A program made the position numbers and the translations under genes. Below, piece by piece: positions 1 to 10,781 of a DNA stretch of 64,000 bases. The stretch spans positions 3,114,154-3,178,153 of the forward strand of contig NC_067485.1 of NCBI RefSeq assembly GCF_947179515.1. The letters are read 5' to 3'. The notes below the pieces were generated by a model. That model was not told where the DNA came from and ran no database searches. It saw only the letters and a list, made by a program, of their open reading frames with translations. Origin of the DNA: Apodemus sylvaticus (taxonomy: Eukaryota > Chordata > Mammalia > Rodentia > Muridae). Positions within the stretch are counted from its first letter, which is position 1. Each line of letters starts with the position of its first letter.

Positions 1-107
1 AAACCAAGTTTACCCAATATCTATCCACAAACCCAGCCCTAAAAAGGATAATAGGAGGACAACACCAATACAAGGAGGGAAACTTCACCCTGGAAAAAGC
101 AAGATAG
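1..107 (+). pseudogene. L1 ORF1 C-terminal end (partial)
   Basis: The first 107 bases translate into the C-terminal tail of the L1 ORF1 RNA-binding protein and end at TAG 105-107. The same tail is encoded on the minus strand at 31,601-31,700. Only this end is inside the window, so the state of the rest is unknown. Confidence 0.9.
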
Positions 108-166
108 TAACCTTTCATCAAACCCAAAAGAAGTTAAGCAATCAAATTTAAAAAATAACGTCAAAA

Positions 167-3100
167 ATGATAGGAAGTAACAATCACTATTCCTTAATAT
201 CTCTTAACATCAATGGACTTAATGCCCCAATAAAAAGACACAGACTAACTGACTGGATACGTAAATAGGACCCTACATTTTGCTGCTTACAGGAAACACA
301 CCTCAGGGTCAAAGACAAACACTACCTTAGAGTAAAAGGCTGGAAGACAATTTTACAAGCAAATGGTCTCAGGAAACAAGCTGGAGTAGCCATTTTAATA
401 TCAGATAAAATTGACTTTCAACCCAAAGTCATCAAAAGAGACTCTGAGGGACACTTCTTGCTGGTCAAAGGAAAAATACAACAAGAAGAACTCTCAATCC
501 TGAACATCTATGCTCCAAATGCAAGGGCACCCTCTTTCATAAAAGAAACTTTATTAAAACTCAAAGCACACATTGCACCTAACACAATAATTGTGGGTGA
601 CTTCAACACTGCACTTTCCTCAATGGACAGATCAGGAAAACAGAAACTAAACAGGGACACAATGAAACTAATTGAAGCTTCGGACCAATTAGATTTAACA
701 GATATATATAGAACATTCTATCCTAAAACAAAAGAATATACCTTTTTTTCAGCACCTCATGGCACCTTCTCCAAAATCGACCATATAATTGGTCACAAGA
801 CAGACCTCAACACATATAGGAAGATTGAACTAATCCCATGCCTCCTATCTGATCACTATGGAGTAAAAGCGGTCTTCAATAGCAACAGAAACAACAGAAA
901 ACCCAAATACACGTGGAAATTGAACAATACTCTACTCAATGATACCTTGGTCAAGGAAGAAATAAAGAAAGAAATTAAAGACTTTTTAGAACACAATGAA
1001 AATGAAAACACAACATACCCAAATCTATGGGACACAATGAAAGCAGTGCTAAGAGGAAACCTCGAAGCCCTGAGTGCCTCCAAAAAGAAAACGGAGAGAG
1101 CATACATTACCAGCTTAATGACACACCTGAAAGCCCTTGAACAAAAAGAAACTATTTCACCCAGGAGGAGTAGAAGGCAGGAAATCATCAAACTCAGGGC
1201 CGAAATCAATCAAGTAGAAACAAAGAGAACCATACAAAAAATCAACAAAACCAGGAGCTGGTTCTTTGAGAAAATCAACAAGATAGATAAACCCTTAGCC
1301 AGACTGACCAAAGGGCACAGAGAAAGTATCCAAATTAACAAACTTAGAAATGAAAAGGGAGATATAACAACGGAAACTGAGGAAATCCAAAAAATCATCA
1401 GATCCTACTACAAGAGCCTGTACTCAACACAACTGGAGAATCTGGAGGAAATGGACAATTTCCTTGACAGATACCAAATACCAAAATTAAATCAGGACCA
1501 ACTAGACCATCTAAACAGTCCCATAAAGCCTAAAGAAATAGAAGGAGTCATAGAAAGTCTTCCAACCAAAAAAAGCACAGGACCAGATGGTTTCAGTGCA
1601 GAATTCTACCAGACCTTCAAAGAAGAGTTAACACCAATACTCTTCAAACTATTCCACACAATAGAAACAGAAGGAACACTACCCAATTCCTTCTACGAAG
1701 ACACAATTACGCTGATACCAAAGCCACACAAAGATCCAACAAAGAAAGAGAAGTTCAGACCAATTTCCCTTATGAACATCGATGCAAAAATACTCAATAA
1801 AATTCTTGCCAACCGAATCCAAGAACACATCAAAACGATCATCCACCATGATCAAGTAGGCTTTATCCCGGGAATGCAGGGTTGGTTCAATATACGGAAA
1901 TCCATCAATACAATCCACTACATAAACAAACTCAAAGAACAAAACCACATGGTCATTTCATTGGATGCTGAAAAAGCATTTGACAAAATTCAGCATCCTT
2001 TCATGCTTAAAGTCTTGGAGAGAACATGAATTCAAGGCCCATACCTAAACATAGTAAAAGCAATATACAGCAAACCGGTAGCCAGCATCAAACTAAATGG
2101 AGAGAAACTTGAAGCAATCCCACTGAAATCAGGGACCAGACAAGGCTGCCCCCTTTCTCCTTATCTTTTCAATATTGTACTTGAGGTACTAGCTCGGGCA
2201 ATTCGACAACATAAGGAGGTCAAATGGATACAAATTGGAAAGGAAGAAGTCAAACTATCATTATTTGCAGATGACATGATAGTCTACCTAAGTGACCCAA
2301 AAAGCTCCACTAGAGAGCTCCTACAGCTGATAAACAACTTCAGCAAAGTGGCAGGTTAGAAAATCAACTCAAGCAAATCAGTGGCCTTCCTATACTCAAA
2401 GGATAAGCAGGCTGAGAAAGAAATTAGGGAAATGACCCCCTTCACAATATCCACAAACAGTATAAAGTATCTTGGGGTGACTCTTACCAAACATGTGAAA
2501 GATCTGTATGACAAGAATTTCAAGACTCTGAAGAAGGAAATGGAAGAAGACCTCAAAAAATGGGAAAACCTCCCATGCTCATGGATCGGTAGAATCAATA
2601 TAGTTAAAATGGCCATTTTGCCAAAAGCAATGTACAGATTCAATGCAATACCCATCAAAATTCCAACTCAATTCTTCACAGAGTTAGAAAGAGCAGTTAT
2701 CAAATTCATCTGGAACAACAAAAAACCCAGGATAGCTAAAACTATTCTCAGCAACAAAAGAAAATCTGGGGGAATCAGTATCCCTGACCTCAAGCAATAC
2801 TACAGAGCAATAGTGTTAAAAACTGCATGGTATTGGTACAGTGACAGGCAGGAGGATCAATGGAACAGGATTGAAGATCCAGAAATGAACCCACACACCT
2901 ATGGCCACCTGATTCTAGACAAAGAGGCTGAAAACATCCAATGGAAAAAAGATAGCCTTTTCAACAAATGGTGCTGGTTCAACTGGAGGTCAGCATGCAG
3001 AAGAATGCGAATTGATCCATCCTTGTCTTCTTGTACTAAGCTCAAATCCAAATGGATCAAGGACCTCAACATAAAGCCAGACACTCTGAAGCTAATAGAA

Positions 3101-3988
3101 AAGAAACTGGGGAAGACCCTTGAGGACATCGGTACAGGGAGAAAGTTTCTGAACAGAACACCAATAGCGTATGCTCTAAGAGCAAGAATTGACAAATGGG
3201 ACCTCATAAGGTTACAGAGTTTCTGTAAGGCAAAGGACACCATCAAGAGGACAGATCGGCAACCAACAAATTGGGAAAAGATCTTCACCAATCCTACATC
3301 AGATAGAGGGCTAATATCCAATATATATAAAGAACTCAAGAAGTTAGACTCCAGAAAACCGAACAACCCTATTAAAAATGGGGTACAGAGTTAAACAAAG
3401 AATTCTCACCTGAAGAACTTTGGATGGCAGAGAAGCATCTTAAAAAATGCTCAACTTCATTAGTCATTAGGGAAATGCAAATCAAAACAACCCTAAGATT
3501 TCATCTTACACCAGTCAGAATGGCTAAGATTAAAAATTCAGGAGACAGCAGGTGTTGGAGAGGGTGTGGAGAAAGAGGAACACTCCTCCACTGCTGGTGG
3601 GGTTGCAAATTTGTACAACCACTCTGGAAATCAGTCTGGTGGTTCCTCCGAAAACTGGGCACCTCACTTCCAGAAGATCCTGCTATACCACTCCTGGGCA
3701 TATATCCAGAGGATTCCCCACCATGTAATAAGGATACATGCTACTATGTTCATAGCAGCCCTATTTATAATTGCCAGATGCTGGAAAGAACCCAGGTATC
3801 CCTCAACAGAAGAGTGGATGCAAAAAATGTGGTATATCTACACAATGGAGTACTATTCAGCCATTAGAAACAATGAATTCATGAAATTCTTAGACAAATG
3901 GATGGAGCTAGAGAACATCATACTAAGTGAGGTAACCCAGACTCAAAAGGTGAATCATGGTATGCACTCAGTAATAAGTGGTTATTAA
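167..3988 (+). pseudogene. L1 ORF2 (endonuclease-reverse transcriptase), inactivated
   Basis: ORF2 encodes an APE-like endonuclease (about 167-900), a reverse transcriptase and a cysteine-rich C-terminus. The RT motif FADDM is encoded near 2260-2277. Damage visible in sequence: TAG at 266-268 (a Gln codon in the other copy), TGA at 2027-2029 (Gly to stop), TAG at 2357-2359 (Tyr to stop), a one-base loss in the A-run near 3375, and a two-base loss near 3741. Apart from these the frame is well conserved, and the longest open pieces are 458-2029 and 2381-3394. Domain identity is certain from homology between the L1 copies here; coordinates of the breaks are good to a few bases for the frameshifts and exact for the stops. 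Confidence 0.95.
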
Positions 3989-4270
3989 CCTAGAAAACTG
4001 GAATACCCAAAACATAATCCACACATCAAATGAGATACAAGAAGAAAGGAGGAGTGGCCCCTGGTTCTGGAAAGACTCAGTGAAACAGTGTTCGGCAAAA
4101 CCAGAACGGGGAAGTGGGAAGGGGTGGGAGGGAGGATAGGGGAAGAGAAGGGGGCTTACGGGACTTTCGGGGAGTGGGGGGGGCTAGAAAAGGGGAAATC
4201 ATTTGAAATGTAAATAAATTATATCGAATAAAAAAATTACAAAATAGCGGAATCCTTTTGAAGTTAAACA

Positions 4271-4356
4271 TTAAGAAAATGCTAATTTCAAGCACAGTGA
4301 GAAAAGTTATCAATAATATTTCCAGGTTGTTTGTAGAACATGATTTTAATATTTTC
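4271..4356. repeat. 86-bp direct repeat, left copy
   Basis: This block recurs at 4702-4787 with one mismatch (G to A in the GAGAAAAGTTATC part). The two copies flank only an L1 3' end, so they look like an unusually long target-site duplication. Confidence 0.93.
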
Positions 4357-4701
4357 TTTTCTTTTTTTTATTCGATATATTTTTTATTTACATTTCAAAT
4401 GATTTCCCCTTTCCTAGCCCCCCACTCCCTGAAAGTCCCGTAAGCCCCCTTCTCTCCCCCTGTCCTCCCACCCACCCCTTCCCACTTCCCCGTTCTGGTT
4501 TTGCTGAATACTGTTTCACTGAGTCTTTCCAGAACAAGGGGCCACTCTTCCTTTCTTCTTGTACCTCATTTGATGTGTAGATTATGTTTTGGGTATTCCA
4601 GGTTTCTAGGTTAATATCCACTTATTAGTGAGTGCATACCATGATTCACCTTTTGAATCTGGGTTACCTTACTTAGTATGATGTTCTCTAGCTCCATCCA
4701 T
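4357..4701 (-). mobile_element. Severely 5'-truncated L1 insertion (3' UTR plus last ORF2 codons)
   Basis: Read on the minus strand this is the end of ORF2 followed by the L1 3' UTR and an A-rich tail; on the + strand it begins with a T-rich tract at 4357-4370. It is only about 345 bp long and lies between the 86-bp direct repeats. The 3' UTR is nearly identical to those at 3990-4240 and 27,465-27,720, so the insertion is fairly young. Confidence 0.93.
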
Positions 4702-4787
4702 TTAAGAAAATGCTAATTTCAAGCACAGTGAGAAAAATTATCAATAATATTTCCAGGTTGTTTGTAGAACATGATTTTAATATTTTC
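4702..4787. repeat. 86-bp direct repeat, right copy
   Basis: Second copy of the block at 4271-4356, one mismatch, immediately right of the truncated L1. It is followed by unrelated sequence beginning AACGGCTAAT. Confidence 0.93.
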
Positions 4788-4821
4788 AACGGCTAATATT
4801 TATCAGAATAATTATTATAAG

Positions 4822-6345
4822 TTGTCTTTATTATATCTCCCTTTTCATTTCTGATTTTGTTAATTTGGATACTGTCTCTATGCCTTCTGCTTAATCTGGC
4901 TTAGGGTGTATCTATCATGTTGATTTTCTCCAACAACTAGCTCCTGGTTTTGCTGATTCTTTGTATAGCTCTTTTTGTTTCTACTTGGATGATTTCATCC
5001 CTGATTTTGATTTTTCCTGCTGTCTACTCTTCTTTGGTTTATTTGTTTCTTTTTGTTCTAGTGCTTTCAGGTGTGATGTCAAGTTGCTAGTGTAAGCTCT
5101 TCCCAGTTTCTTTCTGGAGGCATTTAGAGCTAAGAGTTTTCTTTTTACTACTGTTTTCATTGTGTCCCATAAATTTTGGTACGATGTGTATTCATTTTTA
5201 GTAAATGCTAAAAAGACATTAATTTCATTCTTTGTTATTTCCTTAACCAAGTTATCATTGAGTAGAACATTGTTCAGCTTCCATATGTATGTGTACTTTC
5301 TGTTGTTTTTGTTGTAATTGAAGACCAGCCTTAGTCCATGGTGATATGATAGGGTTCATGGGATTATTTCAATATTCTTGTATGTTGAGGCCTGTTATGT
5401 GACCAATTATATGATCAATTTTGGAGAACATACCATGAGCTGTTGATAAGAAGGTATATTCTTTTGCTTTAGGATGAAATGTTCTATGAATATCTGTTAG
5501 AACTATCTGGTTCATAACTTCTGTTAGTTTCTCTGTGTCTCTGTTTAAGTTCTGTTTCCATGATCTGTTCATTGCTGAGCGTGAGTTGTTGAAGTCTCCT
5601 ACAATTATTGTATGAGGTACAATATGTGCTTTGAGCTTTAGTAAAGTTTCTTCAATGAATGTGAGTACCCTTGCATTTAGAGCAGAGATGCTCAGAATTG
5701 AGAGTTCAACTTGGTAGATTTTTCCTTTGATGAGAATAAAGCGTCCTTCCTTACCTTTTCTTTTTTTTTTAATAAAATTTGGTTGAAAGTTGATTTTATT
5801 TGTAATTAGAATGACTACTTTAGCTTTTTTCTCAGGACTATTTGCCTGAGAAATTGTTTTCCAACCTTTTACTCTGAGGTTGTCTTTGTCACTGAGGTGT
5901 ATTTCTTGTATGCAGTAAAATTCTGGTTCCTGTTTACATATCCAGCTAGTTAGTGTATTAATTAAGGTTTTACTGCTGTGAACAGACACCATGACCAATG
6001 CAAGTTTTATAAAAGACACCATGTCCTCGGGGCTGGCCTACTGGTTTAGTCCATTGTCATCAAGGTAGAAGCATGACAGTATCAAGACTCTCATGATGCA
6101 GGAGGGGCTGAGGGTTCTACAACTATCCAAAGGAAGCCAGAAAGAGAATGGGTAACCTTAGGCATCTAGGAGGAAGATCTCTAAGTCCAACCCCACAGTG
6201 ACACATTTCCTCCAACAAGGCCACATCTTCTAATAGTGGAACTTCCTGGGATGAGAATATACATACCATCACAGTGAGTCTATGTCTTTTTATTGGGGAA
6301 TTGAGTCCATTGATGTTAAGAGATATTAGGAAAAAGTGATTGTTA
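4822..6345 (-). mobile_element. Old L1 fragment, 5' half of ORF2, interrupted
   Basis: The minus strand encodes diverged L1 ORF2 from the region before the reverse transcriptase core back to the endonuclease N-terminus. Open pieces are 4981-5250 and 5369-6022. Every segment aligns with the full-length L1 at 30,320-31,510 but with many more substitutions and small indels. The element stops at about 5960, is interrupted by a different repeat to about 6277, and resumes at 6278-6345 with the ORF2 start region. There is no ORF1 or 3' end. Confidence 0.88.
5961..6277 (+). repeat. Rodent interspersed repeat inside the old L1 (family uncertain)
   Basis: This block beginning TTTTACTGCTGTGAACAGAC interrupts the L1 between ORF2 sequence on its left (to ~5960) and the ORF2 start on its right (6278). 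It resembles a common rodent repeat that I recall only loosely (RMER1-like). A related-looking but clearly different block sits at 54,816-55,267. Orientation is tentative and no clear target-site duplication was found. Confidence 0.5.
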
Positions 6346-6805
6346 ATGCTGAATTTGGAGCATATAGAGGAAAGGATTATTGTCTGATGCATCCAGAGTC
6401 ATAGTTATTCAGTGAACAGAATAAAGACATTGTAAAGGTATACTTGATTTTATTTGCATCACATATAGATGTGCTCTGTACTTATAAAATGAGGAATTAA
6501 ATTTTCTACTTCTAGATTGAAGTATTTTTGCAAAAGTGCTTAGTCACTTTGTTTAATGTATGTCGTGCCTAAAAGGAATAAAGTTGTTCTAATGTTTATT
6601 GTTGTGTGAGTGGTGGTATCTGTGGGAGAGTATAGTTGGAACCAGAAAAGGAAATAAAATCTGCTGTAGCTTGAGTTGTAAGAGATTGTTAGTTGAAAGG
6701 CACATACTTTGGGGATGGAGCAAAGTTCTTATGGTAGGCAACCTAGTTCTCTTAAGCTCTGAACATTATTTCCAACCTCCAAAATGGCTTTAACTGTGTT
6801 CTTGG
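6346..6805. other. Intergenic sequence, no feature recognised
   Basis: About 460 bp without a recognisable gene or repeat. Short reading frames here have no familiar domain. Confidence 0.5.
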
Positions 6806-6905
6806 CCTTAACCTATAAATTTTACTCTTGCATGGTCTATGTCTGTCCTCTGATATCTCTTTATGGCTGGAACAGCCTACTCATCTCATATGGTCACAAT
6901 GTTCA
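6806..6905. repeat. ~100-bp diverged direct repeat, left copy
   Basis: Similar along its whole length to 7513-7615, sharing runs such as TTACTCTTGCATGGTCTATG and ATGGTCACAATG, with roughly one difference in five bases elsewhere. Together they bracket an L1 5' fragment. Confidence 0.8.
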
Positions 6906-7512
6906 GAACTTGGCCTGAGGCAGAGCAAGTGCTCCAGACACCCTCCCACACTCATAGACAGATGATTCCCAGGTGCTATGACACAATCAGGCTCACAGGG
7001 TCTCATGCACACAGGAAGGACAGGATCCTGTCAATGACATCCAGGGCAGTTAGCACGTGCTGGGAGAGGCAAGCACAGGAACATATGCAATAGAAACCAA
7101 TGCCATGTGGCAAGCCCTGGATATCCTAACACACCTGAAAAACAAGACTCCAACATAAAATCCAATCTCATAAAGATGATTGAGGACCTTAAGGAGAACA
7201 TCAATGGCCCTCTTAAAGAAATGTAGGTGAACAAAGGAAAATGGTAGAAAACCTTAAACAAAAACACATAAATCCCTTAAAGAAATACATGCAATCCCAA
7301 TCAAACAGGTGAAGGAATTGGAGAAAACTACCAAGGTTCTAAAAATGGAAATAGAAACCTTAAAGAAATCAGAAATGGAGACATCCCTGGAGATGGGAAA
7401 ACCCAGGAAAGAGATTAGGACTTACAGATGCAAGCATGTACAGCAGAATACAAGAGATAGAAGAGAGAATCTCTCTGTAGATGGATCTGTAGAGGATAAC
7501 ATAGAAGATATT
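6906..7512 (+). mobile_element. L1 5' fragment: 5' UTR piece plus ORF1 N-terminal part
   Basis: The left part resembles an L1 5' UTR. From about 7150 the sequence follows the ORF1 coiled-coil region, with Lys/Glu-rich heptads, as in 63,430-63,850. ORF1 is broken by stops (for example near 7224). No ORF2 or 3' end is attached, which is the reverse of the usual 5' truncation. It lies between diverged ~100-bp direct repeats. Confidence 0.7.
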
Positions 7513-7615
7513 GAATTATAAATCTTACTCTTGCATGGTCTATGCTTTATACTCTCTGAGATCTCTTTATGACTGTAACAGCCAATTCATCACCAATGGT
7601 CACAATGGCCAGATT
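7513..7615. repeat. ~100-bp diverged direct repeat, right copy
   Basis: Partner of 6806-6905 in the same orientation, directly following the ORF1 fragment. Confidence 0.8.
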
Positions 7616-8100
7616 CTTTCCCAGGTTTCTGGAGTGTAAGTGGCATTTCTGCCATTGCTTTTATCAAATATGACAATTATTATTTTAGAACCACCTGCTC
7701 ATGGAAAGATGTCCTGTCCCTTTTCTGCTGTGAAATAACTTGTTGTTTGGGAGATAAAACTTTTCCTCTTCTTGTCTTTTCTGCTAAGTTGTCTTTAGGC
7801 TCCGATTTAAAATGAGGCTTCCTTATGATAGGATTGCTGTGCTTTTTTTTTTTTTTTTTTTTTTTTGTTAAATAGACAACTTGGATCCTTTCATCTGTAG
7901 TAATATATCAGGCATGGTTAAGGCAACATTATGATTGCTGAAGACTGTAATAATCATTGTACAATTAATTCCTAAGTCAGCTTTCCAATGTTTGACCTTC
8001 CTAATGGTAATAAGAAAGGGAAGCAACATACATAGACATGAGACAGTATATACATAGAAGACATTTTCCCTACAAAATTACCAATGTATTAATATGAAAT
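7616..8100. other. Intergenic sequence with a T-tract
   Basis: Apart from a ~24-base T run at about 7843-7866 I see no gene or known repeat. If the relic at 8100-8345 really is a cathepsin 3' end, degenerate exon remains could lie here, but I could not recognise one. Confidence 0.4.
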
Positions 8101-8345
8101 TTGAGACACTGAAGAGTCACATTGTGATGTGAATTATGTGATGTAGTTACTCTAGTAAGACATAATACTTACTGTTACTGATTCTCTGCACTGATTTGTA
8201 TTTAATGAATGTAATGATTTGAATTTTATTTTTGACTGTGTAAAAGATCTTCTTTAAATATAATGATTAAATTAAAATACAATGCCCAGATTCTTTTTGG
8301 TTTTGATCACTGTGATATTTTCTGGTCAAATAAAATATTCTATTC
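8100..8345 (+). pseudogene. Possible relic of a cathepsin gene 3' flank
   Basis: The stretch at about 8128-8215 can be aligned by eye to the sequence just past the poly(A) signal of the cathepsin gene at 25,258-25,345. Shared blocks include TTGTGATGT(G/C)AATT.TGTGA, followed by a TTACT.T.ACTGAT block and GCA..ACTG.TTT.TATTT in the same order and orientation. No exon with the cathepsin C-terminal motif was found upstream. It may be the remnant of a lost tandem paralog. Confidence 0.35.
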
Positions 8346-8527
8346 ATCTTGAAAATAAAAGTGAGTGTGGTGGTGATGTTCTAGGTGAAGAGTGGGCAGT
8401 TCTCTTGTGACAGATGATCTTCCATACTTGTTTGTGGTTGTTTGCAAGTTCTGTTTATCTACCAGCAGCATTGGTCTGATTCAGTATATGACAAACTTCT
8501 GAATTTGGCTTTTTTTTGCTAATGCAG

Positions 8528-9141
8528 ATACACCCACTTTCTTTTTTTTTAAATATTTTTATTTTCTATATTCTTTGTTTACATTCCAAATGATTTCCCC
8601 TTTCTCAGATCCCCCCTCCCCATATGTCCCATAAACCTTCTTCTCTCCACCCATTCTCCAACCACCTCCCTCCTTTTTCTCTGTCTTTATATTCCCCTCC
8701 AACACTAGATCAATTCTTTCCAGGATCAGGACCCTCTCCGTACTTCTTCATGGGAGCCATTTGTTATGCGATTTGTGCCTTCGGTATTCAGAGCTTCTGG
8801 GCTAATTAATATCTACTTATCACAGAGTGCATTCCATGTGTATTCATTTGTGATTGGGTTACCTCACTTAGGATGATATTTTCCAGATCAAACCATTTGC
8901 CTAAAATTTTTGTGAATTCATTGTTTCTAATTGCTAAGTAGTATTCCATTGTGTAAATATACCACATTTTCTGTATCCATTCCTCCTTTGAGGGATATCT
9001 GGGTTTTTTCCAGGTTCTGGCTATTATAAATAAGGCTGCTATGAATATAATGGAGCATATGTCTTTATTGCATGCCGGGGAATCCTTTGGGTATATGCCC
9101 AGGAGAGGTATAGCACCGTCCTCTGGAATACACCCACTTTC
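8528..9141 (-). mobile_element. 5'-truncated L1 with intact 14-bp target-site duplication
   Basis: The direct repeat ATACACCCACTTTC lies at 8528-8541 and again at 9128-9141. Between them is an L1 3' UTR and the last part of ORF2 in minus orientation, with a T-rich start at 8542 (the poly(A) tail read in reverse). The C-terminal ORF2 piece is open at 8806-9189 on the minus strand. The 3' UTR differs from the youngest copies, so this belongs to an older L1 subfamily. Confidence 0.92.
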
Positions 9142-10189
9142 AATTCTTGTCCCCTTTGTGTAGTGTGATGCCACTGTCAACTGCTCCACTTCTTTGTCAC
9201 CATGTGCTGCTCCATTGCATTAGGATGTGTTGTGTCTCTCCATTGTCAGGCACAGCAAATCACTTGTATCTTCCCTGTAATGGTGTCAGAGACAATAATT
9301 TGACCATGTCTGTGATTATAAGATGGTTGGTTTTTCAGGTCACACAGGATCTTCCTTCCCTAAACATGCAAGGGTTTTGACAAAGTCATTCTAGTATACT
9401 CTGTTTGAGTAACTGTCCTTTTCTGTTGTTGATTACTTTTCTTAACACTGTAGCTTACTTGTAGGATGCATATATTCATATATTGAATATGAATATATGC
9501 ATCTTATTCATGGGCACAATAACACCTGTTGGTAATCAACCTTGGCAGTGTTGTCGATGTGGTGATGCCTTTAGAATCATGATATTTCTCAGCATGGTCT
9601 TCCCAGCTTCTATTAGGATGGCCCATGCAATATGAGTTGGGTTAGTTAAAGATAAATTTTGACACACATTGTTATCTTTCACACTTGGTCTAAGTTTGAA
9701 GGCTTTTCTGTTTCCCTGAGCATAATTCAGAGACAGATTTCCTATGGAGTTGAAACATTGAGTCTTTGATATGTTTATTCCCATGTCAACAACACATGTT
9801 AACTTTGAGATTGTACTCACTCAGTTCATCTTCCCTTCTTAATACCCTAGAAAAGACAGAAGTGAAATCTTTTGTTGTTACATGGAGCTGCTAAAGCCAG
9901 AATGTGGCATAGGAGTCCCTGCATGGAGCACTTGGAAAAGCCTTGCATTAAGCTATGAAAATGAAGTTTCTGGTATGTTGGAGATCCCAAGAATTTGGAG
10001 ACACAAGAACCATGAGTCATCTATTAGATGGAGGTACAGACAAGAAATATAAATAGCCTAGGCAACAAAGCTGGAAGAACAGACCAATTTTAGCATTTTG
10101 ACATCAGACACAGAGCTATAGGATTTGGAATTGTCCTGTTGGGTTTCATTTTTCTTGGGCCACTATTTCTTCACTATTCTGAACATACC
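9142..10189. other. Intergenic sequence with a perfect hairpin, no gene recognised
   Basis: There is no coding sequence I can assign. A minus-strand frame at 9536-9820 (94 codons) has no familiar motif. A perfect inverted repeat lies at 9465-9503. Confidence 0.45.
9465..9503. repeat. Perfect inverted repeat, 17-bp arms, 5-base loop
   Basis: The left arm GATGCATATATTCATAT (9465-9481) is exactly complementary to the right arm at 9487-9503, with ATTGA between. It is AT-rich and not part of a recognised element. Confidence 0.9.
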
Positions 10190-10557
10190 TGCGTATTCTC
10201 AAAGGGGTTCCTGAGGGGTGGAGTGAGAACCTAGGGGCAAGTGATTCGAGAAATTGAGACAAGACAGGATTCTGATTAAGTCTCATTAAATGCAGGTTCA
10301 CATAGCTGTTATATGGTAAAGCATTTGACAGCAAAAACAAAACAAGATGTGGTAATCAACCAGCAAAGATAAACAACTTGACCTTTACATAGACTCTTTT
10401 CTAAAATATATGTCAGCACACTGTGTCTCATCAAGAGCTCAGGGTGTAGTCAGCAACAACAGTTCCAGACTGACCAAACCACTTCTTGTGATAATGCCCT
10501 CACCTTGACCCTGCTTAGGCCTGAGAAAGACATGTCTGACTCCAGCAGTCTCCTACA
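10190..10557 (-). repeat. 3' LTR of the endogenous retrovirus
   Basis: On the minus strand the LTR starts TGTAGGAGACTGC (at 10,557), right after a purine-rich tract, and ends in CA at 10,191-10,190. Its last ~115 bases are similar to 17,282-17,400, which defines the pair. The length of ~368 bp suits a class II LTR. The inner boundary is well supported by the purine tract; the outer end is inferred from the similarity limit and the terminal CA. Confidence 0.8.
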
Positions 10558-10572
10558 TGTTCCCCTTCTATA
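10558..10572 (-). other. Polypurine tract before the 3' LTR
   Basis: The minus strand reads TAGAAGGGGAAC directly before the LTR start, the position and composition expected for the plus-strand primer of a retrovirus. Confidence 0.65.
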
Positions 10573-10781
10573 AAATAAAATAAAAGCTAAAGAATGAGTG
10601 ACTGTCTTAGGTTTCTTTATAAGCAACTTTAGGTCATGTTTACAGCCATCTCTGTCTTAGCTCAAAAACATGATGCCCCTGTAAAGTTGTCACCTTGAGG
10701 ATTAACCATCATTGACTACTCATCAGCTAAGGCTAGTAACTGATAATGAATTTGTATAGGTTTAGATTGAATTTGTTCAAT

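Larger units (their letters stand above)
1..4241 (+). mobile_element. LINE-1 (murine L1), 5' part outside the window, ORF2 degenerate
   Basis: Non-LTR retrotransposon in sense orientation. The window opens in the last ~35 codons of ORF1 (stop 105-107), followed by a short spacer, ORF2 from ATG 167 to about 3988, and a 3' UTR with a G-rich tract near 4100-4190 and an A-rich end at 4228-4241. Order and content match the second full-length L1 in this window (27,440-34,263, opposite strand) almost base for base, which makes the assignment secure. ORF2 carries three in-frame stops and two frameshifts, so the copy cannot mobilise itself. Because the 5' end is missing, no target-site duplication can be checked. 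Confidence 0.96.

Noticed and set aside
9536..9820. 94-codon minus-strand frame between the L1 tail and the retrovirus
   Set aside because: No known motif, and similar lengths arise by chance here. It could be an old repeat remnant, but I cannot support a gene.
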